This document shows, one piece after another, positions 10,655-20,089 of a DNA stretch of 39,041 bases (position 1 is the stretch's first letter; the number at the start of each line of letters is the position of its first letter). The stretch lies in contig CAXKVV010001444.1 of NCBI GenBank assembly GCA_964058805.1, positions 1 to 39,041 of the forward strand. The letters run 5' to 3'. The translations under genes were made by a program, and so were the position numbers. The notes below the pieces were generated by a model. That model ran no database searches and was not told where the DNA came from. It was given only the letters and a program-made list of their open reading frames with translations. The DNA comes from Schoenoplectus triqueter (taxonomy: Eukaryota > Streptophyta > Magnoliopsida > Poales > Cyperaceae).

Positions 10655-10735
10655 AAAATGAACCCGAACCCGAGTTTTGAACTCGATCCCAGTCCCCGGA
10701 CCCGAGTTCAAAACACGGGCCAGTCTATCCGCGCA
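10655..10735. repeat. GACCGAGTTTGAAACTCGGTC-family palindrome, copy 1
   Basis: An inverted repeat pairs CCCGAGTTTTGAACTCG with CGAGTTCAAAACACGGG across a short GC-rich centre. Related inverted repeats lie at about 11385-11445, 11585-11612, 35225-35300 and 38924-38969. The arms vary in sequence while staying complementary. Confidence 0.65.
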
Positions 10736-10777
10736 ACAATCAAATATTTTTTGGCCATTTTTATTTATTTATTTCTT

Positions 10778-11125
10778 TTATTTACTAAAAAAAATTGTAA
10801 CTACTAGCTCCAGTGTTTTATACCCAGGTAATTGGTACGGAGCTGTTATTTTAATCATTCCCCAAATTTCATCAGAAACAACCCCAAATAAGTTATAAAA
10901 AAAACCACCTGAATCTGCTAGTGAAGTGTTGATCCGCGCTCTAATACTAATGCTGAATTGGCTAGGGAGCAACTCCAAACCAGCATGAATCTGTCTTTTC
11001 AAGTCACGGAGATTGATTGTCTCGTCGGCAGAAAATGTGTACGCGGCATGAATATCGTAACCCGTGCCGGTTGAAGTGTTCAGGATTTGACCTCCGTGAT
11101 ACACATTGTTCAGCAACATTTTCAT
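10778..11125 (-). pseudogene. N-terminal fragment of an unidentified (possibly MULE-type) protein
   Basis: An open frame of 115 codons starts at ATG 11123-11125 on the minus strand. Its product begins MKMLLNNVYHGGQIL and includes a TFSADETINLRDLKRQIHAGL segment that resembles the N-terminal PB1-like or TE-associated region of some plant Mutator-like transposases. That resemblance is from memory of the family and is weak. The frame runs into low-complexity sequence at its 3' end, where an intron or truncation is likely. Members of the GACCGAGTTT palindrome family lie on both sides (about 10655-10735 and 11385-11445), so the whole stretch may be a small transposon. Confidence 0.35.
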
Positions 11126-11384
11126 CTCTACGGTATGAACTATAAACCCTACTATTAGTGTATTTTAATTTTACAGAAAAAATTAATAGTCGAAATAGAA
11201 AAAAAATACAATGTTGATGAGACGAGAGTGGTGAATACAGATCGACTCTAGATCTGTCGAAAAATAAATTTCCAGTTGGAAGCTCTTGCAACAGTAACAA
11301 TGGCGATTTTGAAGAAATGGTTGGCTGAAGGAAGATGAAGGAAAAAGGTGCTGGGTGTTCTATATAATAGCAGAATGCTAGGAC

Positions 11385-11612
11385 TGAATTTAAAACTCGG
11401 TTCCAGATGTCTGGACCGAGGTTTAAACTCGGTCCAATCACCCGCAATTTTCAAATACACACAAACGTTGTAATTTTCAAATGCTGGGACTAAGTTTAAT
11501 TTTTGCTATAATATTTTAGATCAATCTACTGACTGTTGTATTTTGTTTTTAATAAAACACACACAAACGTAAAAAAAAATACAAAACCTGGGACCGAGTT
11601 TGAAATTTGGTC
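11385..11612. repeat. GACCGAGTTT-family palindromes, copies 2 and 3
   Basis: At 11385-11445 an inverted repeat pairs CTCGGTTCCAGA with TCTGGACCGAG and continues with a partial third arm. At about 11585-11612 a shorter version pairs GGGACCGAGTTT with AATTTGGTCC. They bracket the fragment at 10778-11125 on its upstream side. Confidence 0.6.
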
Positions 11613-12597
11613 CGAACTATATGAGCTAATTTTCAGGATAATCTTATCATTTCCATTTATTTATTTTTTTATTTACTAAAATAAAAAAATCTGGTTCATT
11701 TTGATCCGTAAATCTCCAGATTGTAGAAAGACTGATCGTAGAGTCCATTGGTGATGACTGATGACTGATGAACTTAATTACTTTCGGCTGGGCTTAATTA
11801 GGGTTAGCCTTTTTTTATTGTCATAATATAAGGCCGCAGGTCAAGGAAGGGGTTTGGAGATTCTTGAAAGAATATTGTTGCTCCAGTAATAAAGAAAAAA
11901 CATGATTGTTCTATCGAGCAAAGTTGTCAACTCGAGTTTACAGCCTTACGTACGAATACGATAATACGAAAAGAAGTATGAAACCAGTGTACAAGTACTT
12001 TTCCCTCAATTTGGTACCCGACAATCTGACCAAATTAAGTAGGACTAAATCTATGGTCAAAAGAGGCCAGCCTTTTTTTCCCGTCCATAGTTTTTATGGA
12101 ATATACATTATTCTTAAAATAAATTTAAATTTGAAATATAATTAACGTGTGAGTTCAAAAATATTATAATATTTCCGAATAATTACCAAAAGAAACATCT
12201 AGAAGTGAGTCTCCTCTAATTAAAAATTGAAATATTGTGTATCTTCCAAACAATATTAATTGTTGCAATTGTACCACGTCAATTGCTGGTTAAGGTTGCA
12301 TCTATCAATACTGCCGACAATAATCAGTACTCTAAATATTTTTTTCTGCAACTTCATTTTGATCAGATGAAAATGGGTGGGCATCAGCTCTACCTAATTT
12401 CCAAGGAAAAGAAGAAAACATGTATATATATAAAACAAGGTAAATTCAAAGCTTAAACATTGCGCACCAATCAGCAGCGTTACAGCACCTTTCAGGATAC
12501 AACTTGCATCATTAACCCCATATACAGCTGAATTAGTTGAAGGTTTCCAAAGGCAGCATTATAATTTAAAAGGTGGGGCCAGAAATGGGGCTCTTCC
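11613..12597. other. Noncoding DNA upstream of the first AP2/B3 gene
   Basis: No supported gene. Short frames at 11906-12145 and 12235-12456 show no family features and no conservation on the other arm. The stretch probably contains distal promoter sequence of the gene at 12807. Confidence 0.6.
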
Positions 12598-12806
12598 AGC
12601 CACGAAAATTTTACTTGCAAGTTAATTAGTAGTGGGGAGGAAGGCCTCTCCGTACAAAAGCGAGAAGAAACGATAATAAATTAAGGAATAAACATATGTT
12701 TATATATACGCATATTAATTAATTAACCACGCATAAAACCGAGCTGAGAGCTCTGTCCCAAAACCTATCACTGCATTTCACATTTTCACTTGGTAGTTGG
12801 TACACT
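12598..12806 (+). promoter_or_regulatory. Promoter and 5' leader of the left AP2/B3 gene
   Basis: Two blocks are shared with the mirror-image gene on the other arm. GCCACGAAAATTT is at about 12599-12612 here and 37495-37508 there. GGAAGGCCT followed by CCGTACAA is at about 12638-12657 here and about 37450-37468 there. Both lie roughly 145-210 bp upstream of their ATG. A TATA-like TTATATATA lies near 12700, about 105 bp before the ATG, and the leader contains the shared phrase CTGCATTTCACA (12772-12783). Conservation between paralogs amid diverged flanks suggests functional elements. Confidence 0.65.
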
Positions 12807-13637
12807 ATGAAGCTTCCTTCGTCCAAATACAGAGGGGTGGTCGCACAACAGAGCGGCAAGTGGGGAGCCCAAATTTACAAGAACGACGAACGTATATGGC
12901 TCGGCACATTTTGCACCGAGGTTGAAGCAGCTCAAACTTATGACCTTGCTGCACAGTGCCTTCATGGGGCGCACGCCGTAACCAATTTCAATCCATTCTC
13001 AAACTTCGACAAAGACACGGAGGAAGAGAGACTGTTCTTGAAGTCTCGCACAACGACCGAGATTTTGAGGATGCTTCGCATGCAAACATACCATGAAGAG
13101 TTGAAGCGCTGCCGGCAAATGCATCGGATCCAGCATATGCCATGTAAAAATGCTGGTAATGTCATATCAAATTCCAAAGAAACACGAGAACTGCTGTTCT
13201 ACAAATTGGTCTCTCCCGGAGATGTCGGACCGCAGAACCGACTACTAATACCAAGGCTACATGCACAGAAGCACTTCCCTCTTTTCCAAGGCAGTAAAGC
13301 CACCGGTAGCAGAGGGATTATGATCAATTTCGAAGACGAGGAAGGAACGATATGGAGATTCCGGTATGCGTACTGGAGCAGCAGCGGTAATCATGTGCTG
13401 AACGGTGGATGGGCACAGTTTGCAAGAGAGAAGGACGTCAGGCCCGGCGATGTGGTCCAATTCTGGCGAGTAACAAACGAGCTGGGCGACATTCGCCTAT
13501 TCATTGAATGTGATAGGAAGAGAACAGCGACTGTGCCAGTAGCACCGACACTGGAGACTCCTGTAATGCAACCAGATAAGAAGATCCGGCTTTTTGGTGT
13601 CAACGTGTCCGTGTCAGTGTCCCCGCGCCAAAATTAG
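12807..13637 (+). CDS. AP2/B3 (RAV-type) transcription factor, left copy
   Basis: This intronless gene encodes 276 residues. An AP2/ERF DNA-binding domain occupies about residues 7-61 (YRGVVAQQSGKWGAQIY, WLGTF, AVTNF) and a B3 domain about 129-236 (VSPGDVGPQNRLLIPR, HFPLF, NFEDEEG, WRFRYAYW). A C-terminal RLFGV motif (261-265) is the repression motif known from RAV proteins. RAVs are nuclear factors that bind bipartite CAACA/CACCTG-type sites and usually repress growth, flowering or germination genes. Unlike typical RAVs of about 340-360 residues, this one starts almost directly at the AP2 domain. The ATG is supported by the nearly identical start of the paralog at 37303. The B3 N-arm reads GDVGPQNRLLIPR where usual RAVs have SDVGKLNRLVIPK, so DNA contacts may differ. 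It converges on the DOG1-like gene at 20090-21529, and is probably functional. Confidence 0.95.
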   Translation: MKLPSSKYRGVVAQQSGKWGAQIYKNDERIWLGTFCTEVEAAQTYDLAAQCLHGAHAVTNFNPFSNFDKDTEEERLFLKSRTTTEILRMLRMQTYHEELKRCRQMHRIQHMPCKNAGNVISNSKETRELLFYKLVSPGDVGPQNRLLIPRLHAQKHFPLFQGSKATGSRGIMINFEDEEGTIWRFRYAYWSSSGNHVLNGGWAQFAREKDVRPGDVVQFWRVTNELGDIRLFIECDRKRTATVPVAPTLETPVMQPDKKIRLFGVNVSVSVSPRQN

Positions 13638-15190
13638 TGTTCGTGTTTCTTCGAAATAGTAGTGTTAATCTGTTTTGAATAAGCTGAATATGCATGGATC
13701 TCTCTTTAAAAGAGATTGGAAATTAAAATGGTGTACATTAATGAGCAAGCTTGTGCTGAAGAAATTATAGATGTGCTAAAAATTCTTATTTCTTATTTCT
13801 ACCCTTCTTTAATTGATATTTGTTAATTTCTAAAATTAGTTATTAATATCTTATCATTCGACGTCTATGCCTAATAATTGAAGAACTAAATTGAAGAATT
13901 ATTTGTCCATATTTAAAATTTCATACTTAATATCATTTTATCTACCCTATCTCCATTAAAAATTTAAAATAGACAATTTCTTAAACTATTAATAATATTT
14001 ATTTTCGTATCGTTTTCTTTCCAGTAATTACGTGCAACGTTTTAATATGTACAAATTTGTACAAAGACTATGTCAACTAATGAATCGATCTCCAGTTTTT
14101 GTGCATCAAAAAACAGTGTCAATCCATAAATCAGGTCAATATTAAAGTCCACTTGTACTTTTTAATTTATATAAAACATCATACATGCTTGTAGAATTTA
14201 GGAAATAAATCAACTCTAACTGATCTGTGTTGTTTGCACTTGAATCATATTCTAACCGGCCTGCTGTCCAATTGAATAAAAAGCCCAGGTTGTATACTGA
14301 TTTAATATTTCAACTAAAATTTGAAGATAAGCTCCATATGAGTTTTACATGAACTTGCTTGGTAAGCAATAGTAAAATTAAATTGGAGTAAATGTTAAAT
14401 CATTTTAAAACAGTAGTATTTAACAATAATGAAGTAAATAGATAAAATAATTTGAGTAGTGATAGAGCGGCCCGGATTCTGTGGGGTGATTTTCCCCCTT
14501 TTAGATTACGCAAAATATTTCATGATTCATATTTGATTACAGCTTTTTGTACTGCTCTCCAATATTTGTTGATTTATCTTATAAAAAGTATAATTAATCT
14601 GTAAAATACGTACAAGCAGTTACTGTTGCACATTTTTTTCACAAACAAAAACATCAGTCCATTCATTATGAAATATTTTTTCGGAGAAATAATGAATTAT
14701 CAAAAGAATTAAGATTCACATATTTACAATATCTAACATATATCAAGCAAAAATGAAATCAATTTATTTTCTGAGGCACATCAAATCCTTGTCATTTTTT
14801 CGCTGTTCTCAACATCATCCCTAACCGACCCTTGCATCTATCCCTATTTCTCAAAAACTATTATTGAAAATATTTCAAAAAGGTAAATGGGCGATCACAA
14901 AATTCAACATCCCTGCTGATGTAGTTCAACACAATGCTAGTTTTGTGTTGCCTGCCTGTTCGAAACTACCACATGGAGAAGTAAATAACAATCGTGACCC
15001 ATCGTATTGACTACAACTCAAATAATTGTGGTCAAATTAGGAGATACTATCTGCAATTTTAATCCAAACATAAAAATTGATAAGATTTGTCGGACGTTTA
15101 ACCGAGTATAAATGGTTTCATTATTTTTCCATCATGGTTATATTGTAGTGTTGAGAAAGATATAGCGTTTTTTTTGTCATGATAATTTTT
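13638..15190. other. 3' flank and AT-rich intergenic DNA
   Basis: No gene is supported. The 3' untranslated region of the AP2/B3 gene is expected in the first few hundred bases (AATAA near 13678 is a possible poly-A signal). Around 14885-15000 a short open stretch has codon-like composition, but no family is recognisable. Confidence 0.6.
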
Positions 15191-15191
15191 T

Positions 15192-15580
15192 GTTATAAAG
15201 CATCTAAGAATTGGAGGATCTATTTTTTGTCATGATAATTTTTTGTTATACCAATTTTATCCCTCAATTAGACGGATAATATTTATTTTTGGTTGATTGA
15301 ACGTATGTAATCGCGTCCATTGATCCCTTTTTTCTCTCCATTTCTTTCTCATCTATATTTTTATTTTCATAATATAGTTTTTTTATTTAGCAACTTTATG
15401 CATGTTTGGTAAGAAATTAATGGTGATAATATATATTGGAATAATTCACTTTTGTTACCATAAATCCATGATTCATTAACTCATACTGTGTAAAAAATCT
15501 CATCAATGTGAATTTTTTATCTTATAATGTTTTAATATTTAAATAAAAGAGTATGCTGCAACGTGCGGGTATATAGCTAG

Positions 15581-15623
<43 letters not shown>

Positions 15624-16172
15624 TCCGACTAAGGTGTTTTGCAAAGCACAGAGGCGTTGTGTGCTTTGCGCTCTATTTTTAATTTCAAGTAAGAAATAAT
15701 CGATTTGAACCGTTCAATCTAATCTTCATATAAAAATCTATTAGTAAACCAAATTTTATATTTTTTAGAATCTATACTATTATATAAAGCATCTAAGAAT
15801 TGGAGGGTCCATTTTTTATCTTGGTAATTTTTTCTTATACCCATTTTATCCCTCAATTAGACGGATAATATTTATTTTTGATTGATCGAACGTATGTAAT
15901 CGCGTTCATTGATCATTTTTTTCTCTCCATTCCTTTCTCATCTATATTGTTATTTTCATAATATAGTTTTTTTTTATTTAGCAACTTTGTGCATGTTTGG
16001 TAAGAAATTAATGGTGATAATATATATTGGAATAATTCACTTTTGTTACCATAAATCCATGAATCATTAACTCATACTGTGTAAAAAATCTCATCAATGT
16101 GAATTTTTTATCTTATAATGTTTTAATATTTAAATAAAAGAGTCTGCTGCAACGCGCGGGTATATAGCTAGC

Positions 16173-16208
<36 letters not shown>

Positions 16209-16370
16209 TGAGAGAGAGAGAGAGTCCGACTATGGTGCTGTGCAAAGCACGGAGGCGTTGTGTGCTTTGCGCTCTATTTTTAATTTCAAGTCAGAAATAA
16301 TCGATTTGAACCGTTCAATCTAATCTTCATATAAAAATCTATTAGTAAATTAAATTTTATATTTTTTTGA
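15192..16370. repeat. Tandem duplication of a Helitron/MITE composite (period about 590-600 bp)
   Basis: Sequence from about 15200 (GCATCTAAGAATTGGAGG) recurs from about 15789, and the phrase GTCCGACTA at 15623 recurs at 16224. Each unit consists of a Helitron-like body, its CTAG end, a (TA)n(GA)n microsatellite and the left half of a MITE. The two units are nearly identical apart from microsatellite length and scattered substitutions. The breakpoints lie in T-rich tracts, which suggests unequal exchange or slippage after the two transposons had become adjacent. Confidence 0.85.
15771..16171 (+). mobile_element. Small nonautonomous Helitron-like element
   Basis: It starts TCTATACTATTATATAAAGC and ends CGCGCGGGTATATAGCTAG, matching the TC...CTRR ends of plant Helitrons. 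An A precedes the TC end; the base after CTAG is C here but T in the earlier copy, which ends at 15580. The earlier copy (about 15190-15580) lacks the first bases. There is no coding capacity. The usual 3' hairpin is not clear, so the call rests on the end sequences. Confidence 0.65.
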
Positions 16371-16617
16371 TTTTTTTGCTATTTTTTCTCATGAGGAGAA
16401 AATAACTTGATCTGAGAATTCTGGTTCATCCAAAAATGACGGTTTTCCCCCTATCCAAAAAAATAGCAAATAAATTCCAAAAAATATAAAATTTTGTTTA
16501 CTAATAGATTTTGATATGGAGATTAGATTGAGCAATTTGGATCGATCATTTCTGACTTAAAATTAAAAATAGAGCGCAAACACACACAACGCTTTTGTGC
16601 TTTGCAAAGCACCATAG
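16230..16617. mobile_element. MITE with long terminal inverted repeats
   Basis: The left end TATGGTGCTGTGCAAAGCAC is mirrored by a right end containing GTGCTTTGCAAAGCACCATA. The similarity continues inward for about 150 bp on both sides (CTCTATTTTTAATTT against AAATTAAAAATAGAG, and so on), leaving a centre of about 110 bp. A left half-copy lies at about 15630-15770, cut off by the Helitron. It is inserted in TA-rich sequence, so the target duplication is unclear. No coding capacity. Confidence 0.75.
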
Positions 16618-16619
16618 CC

Positions 16620-16621
<2 letters not shown>

Positions 16622-16658
<37 letters not shown>
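16622..16658. repeat. (TA)n microsatellite
   Basis: An uninterrupted TA run of about 34 bases abuts the right end of the MITE. TA runs also precede the two (GA)n tracts at about 15580-15604 and 16173-16192. Confidence 0.95.
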
Positions 16659-16661
<3 letters not shown>

Positions 16662-17256
16662 ACGATTGAGTTCCTTTTTATAGTCTTTACATTTTAGATT
16701 TTAAAATTTACTATTTTTTATACTTTTGAGCTCTATTTTTATCCGAACCCTCTTGGGATACTTTCTTTAAACCCTTGGGTACTTTTTGTAACTTATTCGT
16801 AATTAATAAAATTTTGTAAAAAGATAGAGGCTTGATCTCTATATTTTACACATAATAAGATAAGGACAAGTCTTTCGGAAAGATGATTAATAAGGCTGAG
16901 GGATCCTGATCAAGGAAATTTTCTGACGTACTAATTCTAGTTAAATTTCAAATTAGAATTTATTTTATTTTTTAGTTATTATAAATTAACAGTAATCTTC
17001 CTCCCCCAATAAATAACAGTTATTTTATAGTTATTATATGTTTGAGTACAAATGCTAAAAAAATTAATGATTTAATTGTAAAGTATGTCCATAATTTTTT
17101 TTAATTGTACCTCTAATTACTTCCTTTTGTTACACTAACTTGCGTTTAATGTTTAAATTATTTTTACTTTGCTGCCAATAGAAGGGGCTAGTTTCTATTT
17201 TTAAATATATATCTGTACCTTATTAACAACACTAACTGCGTACATAAACACTGTCC
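16659..17256. other. AT-rich noncoding DNA
   Basis: No coding signal, RNA gene or transposon end was recognised here. Confidence 0.6.
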
Positions 17257-18749
17257 GTTTGGCAAATTAAAGAATAGTTTTGGAAGAGTGGTAATTTTGG
17301 AAGAGTGATAGAATTGTGTTTTTTTTTGGAAGAGTGGTAGAAGAGTGGTATTCTTGACTATTCGGAAGAGCGAAAATATTATTTGGCAGTTGTTACTCAG
17401 AATAGCTAAAATATGAATAATTATGATACTAATAATGATGATGATGATAATAATAGTAAAATAATAATCATAATAGTAAGATAATAATAATAATAATAAT
17501 AATAATAAAGTAATAAAAAATAATCATAATAAATAATAATATTATAATAGTAATATAATAAAAATATAAACATAATCATAATATAGTAATATAATAATAA
17601 AAAATTATAATTACAATCATAATTATAATAATATAATAATAATAAGTAATCATAATTTAATCATAATATAATAATCATAATCATAATCATGATAATAATA
17701 ATTATAGTCATAATTATAATAATATAACCATAATCATAATCATAATAATATAATAATAAAAATATAATCATAATCATAAAAATAATTATAAATAATTATA
17801 ATTATAATAATATAATAATAAATTAATTATAACTATAATCAACATATAATAATATAATACAACATAATAAAATAACAATAAAGTAATAAAAAATAATCAT
17901 AATAAATAATAATATTATAATAGTCATATAATAATAATATAAACATAATTATAATATAGTAATATAATAATAAAAAATTATAATTAAAATCATAATTATA
18001 ATAATATAATAATAATAAGTAATCATAATTTTAATAATATAATCATAATATAATAATCATAATCGTAATCATGATAATAATAATTATAGTCATAATCATA
18101 ATAATATAACCATAATCATAGTCATAATAATATAATAATAAAAATATAATCATAATTATAAAAATAATTATAATAATATAATAATAAATTAATCATAACT
18201 ATAATCAACATATAATAATATAATACAACATAATAAAATAATAATATGTAATAATAATCATAATCATAATCATCATAATATAATAATATAATCATAAATA
18301 ATCTTGATCATAATAATATAATTATAAAATAATTATATTTATATTCATAATATAATAATATAATATTAAAATTATATTTATAATAATAATAAATAATATA
18401 ATAATACTAATGATAACGATAATATAATAACAATAATGATAATAATAATTTAATAATAATAAATAATATTCATAATATTAATATAATAATAAATTATAAT
18501 CATAAATATACTATAATAATATAATAATACTAAATCATAATCATAATCATAATATAATAATATAATATAATATAATTAAACAATAATCGTTATTCCGACG
18601 AGAGCTAATCCAGTATTCCACCTATAAGTTGGTATACCGGATTAGCATTATTCCGTACTCTTCTACTTAGTCTAAAATTCATTTGGCAAATTATTTTGTC
18701 AAAATAGCAATTATATTCCTACTTTTTGCTATTCCACGGTGTGCCAAAC
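17257..18749. mobile_element. MITE-like element filled by AT-trinucleotide repeats
   Basis: The outer sequences form an imperfect terminal inverted repeat: GTTTGGCA...GAATAG at 17257-17277 and CTATTCC...TGCCAAAC at 18729-18749. Short repeats of GGAAGAGTGGTA on the left and a GCTAATCC/GGATTAGC hairpin at about 18606-18648 on the right lie inside the ends. The centre is almost entirely AT trinucleotide repeat. I could not find a clear target duplication, so the superfamily is open (hAT-like is possible). Confidence 0.55.
17408..18580. repeat. TAA/CATAAT-type microsatellite with 372-bp higher-order duplication
   Basis: About 1.2 kb consists of AT with sparse C, G and T interruptions (ATAATAATCATAAT-like). 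Within it, a block starting near 17508 (AAAGTAATAAAAAATAATCA) recurs near 17880, and its far part (AACATATAATAATATAATAC) recurs near 18207. A higher-order tandem duplication of about 372 bp is therefore visible. Confidence 0.85.
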
Positions 18750-20089
18750 AAATCCACATGCGGAGTGCAAATAATCAAGTTTTGCCCCGTCATTCTTCAA
18801 CAGAATATGAGTTCACTTTTTGAAAAGAAAAATTATTCTATTCGAGCGCTAATCTGGATGCAGACATTTGTTAGAAAACAATATTGTTAGATACTTCAAA
18901 TCGAGTACAAATTTTCCCTCAAAAGAATAATTTCTCGTAGAAATGACAGCCATTTAACAGGCCGTTGTTTTAGCCCATTAGGATTTAGCTCTCTGTATGG
19001 CTTAAAAAGTTGAATTCTTCTTTTTTCCATTCATTTTTTCTTCTTCTTTCAGATTCATCATTGGTTCAAGTAACAAGTTGTAATTAATGTTCGATGCATT
19101 GTACTTCTACTATAGCTTTGTGTCAAATATTTTATCAATTTGAAATATTCGATTCATTGTATCTGTGGTAAGGCGGATGCCCTGCCACGTTGGTATTCTT
19201 AAGTGAAATATCTATTGAATTGACACACCATGGGCGATGCGCCATCTTGTTTTGTACACGTAACAAGCATTCAGGTAGCTAAATTTTTTGAAAATCATGT
19301 GTGAGTTTAAAATTCTTTGTGTATATATTTAATGATTGTAAAACAATCATAAGATTTTCTTTTACTTTGATACGCTGAACATCGATTTTGTGTTCGCATA
19401 TTTCTACCATGCATCTAAAATTACACATGTACAATGGATGTGCATCTTAGAGTTGATCAATCATTAGAGGAATCTTGAATTTGTCAGTGCATGAATCATT
19501 ACTTAATGAGATATGTCATACGGGTTAATTAATAGGTTATCGAGCGGACCAAAGATGATATAAAAATCAGAAAATTATTTAAATTATTTAAATTAAAAAA
19601 GTTTTGGCATACAACCTTTTACAAAATAATTTAATTATTTACATGTTAAGATCATATAAAAATCAGAAAATTAATCCCTCTGATCTTCTTTAATTAAATC
19701 GCTCTACATTATTAATTACCATTGAAAATTTCAACAACACTTTAAACATAACAAGATTTCTAATTCAATTTCACAAAACTTAAAATCTCTTTTGAAGCAG
19801 CAGAAAACTTAATTTAATTATATATGGCATAATGTAAAGATTTAAAAGGAGAAATAATTAAGGCCGGACATACATACAAAACAAATATAAACTGCATGGG
19901 CTTTACTTTTTACTGAAATATATGCCCTTTAGTTAGCTTTATTTTATGAAAATACATTTCCCTATGTTAAGTAGTCTTTTACACCAAAGACAACAAAAGT
20001 AAGTATATATGTATGATCAGAACTTGGAAGCCTTGACAATGAAAATTAAGAACCAGCTTACTCAAAGAAAAGCCTTGTACAATAATATA
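18750..20089. other. Intergenic DNA beyond the 3' end of the left DOG1-like gene
   Basis: No gene is supported. Composition is moderately AT-rich without obvious repeats. The last few hundred bases would be the 3' flank of the minus-strand DOG1-like gene. Confidence 0.6.

Noticed and set aside
14885..15010. Short open stretch with protein-like wording downstream of the left AP2/B3 gene
   Set aside because: It is only about 40 codons, with no recognisable family, start or splice sites. It was not annotated as a gene fragment.
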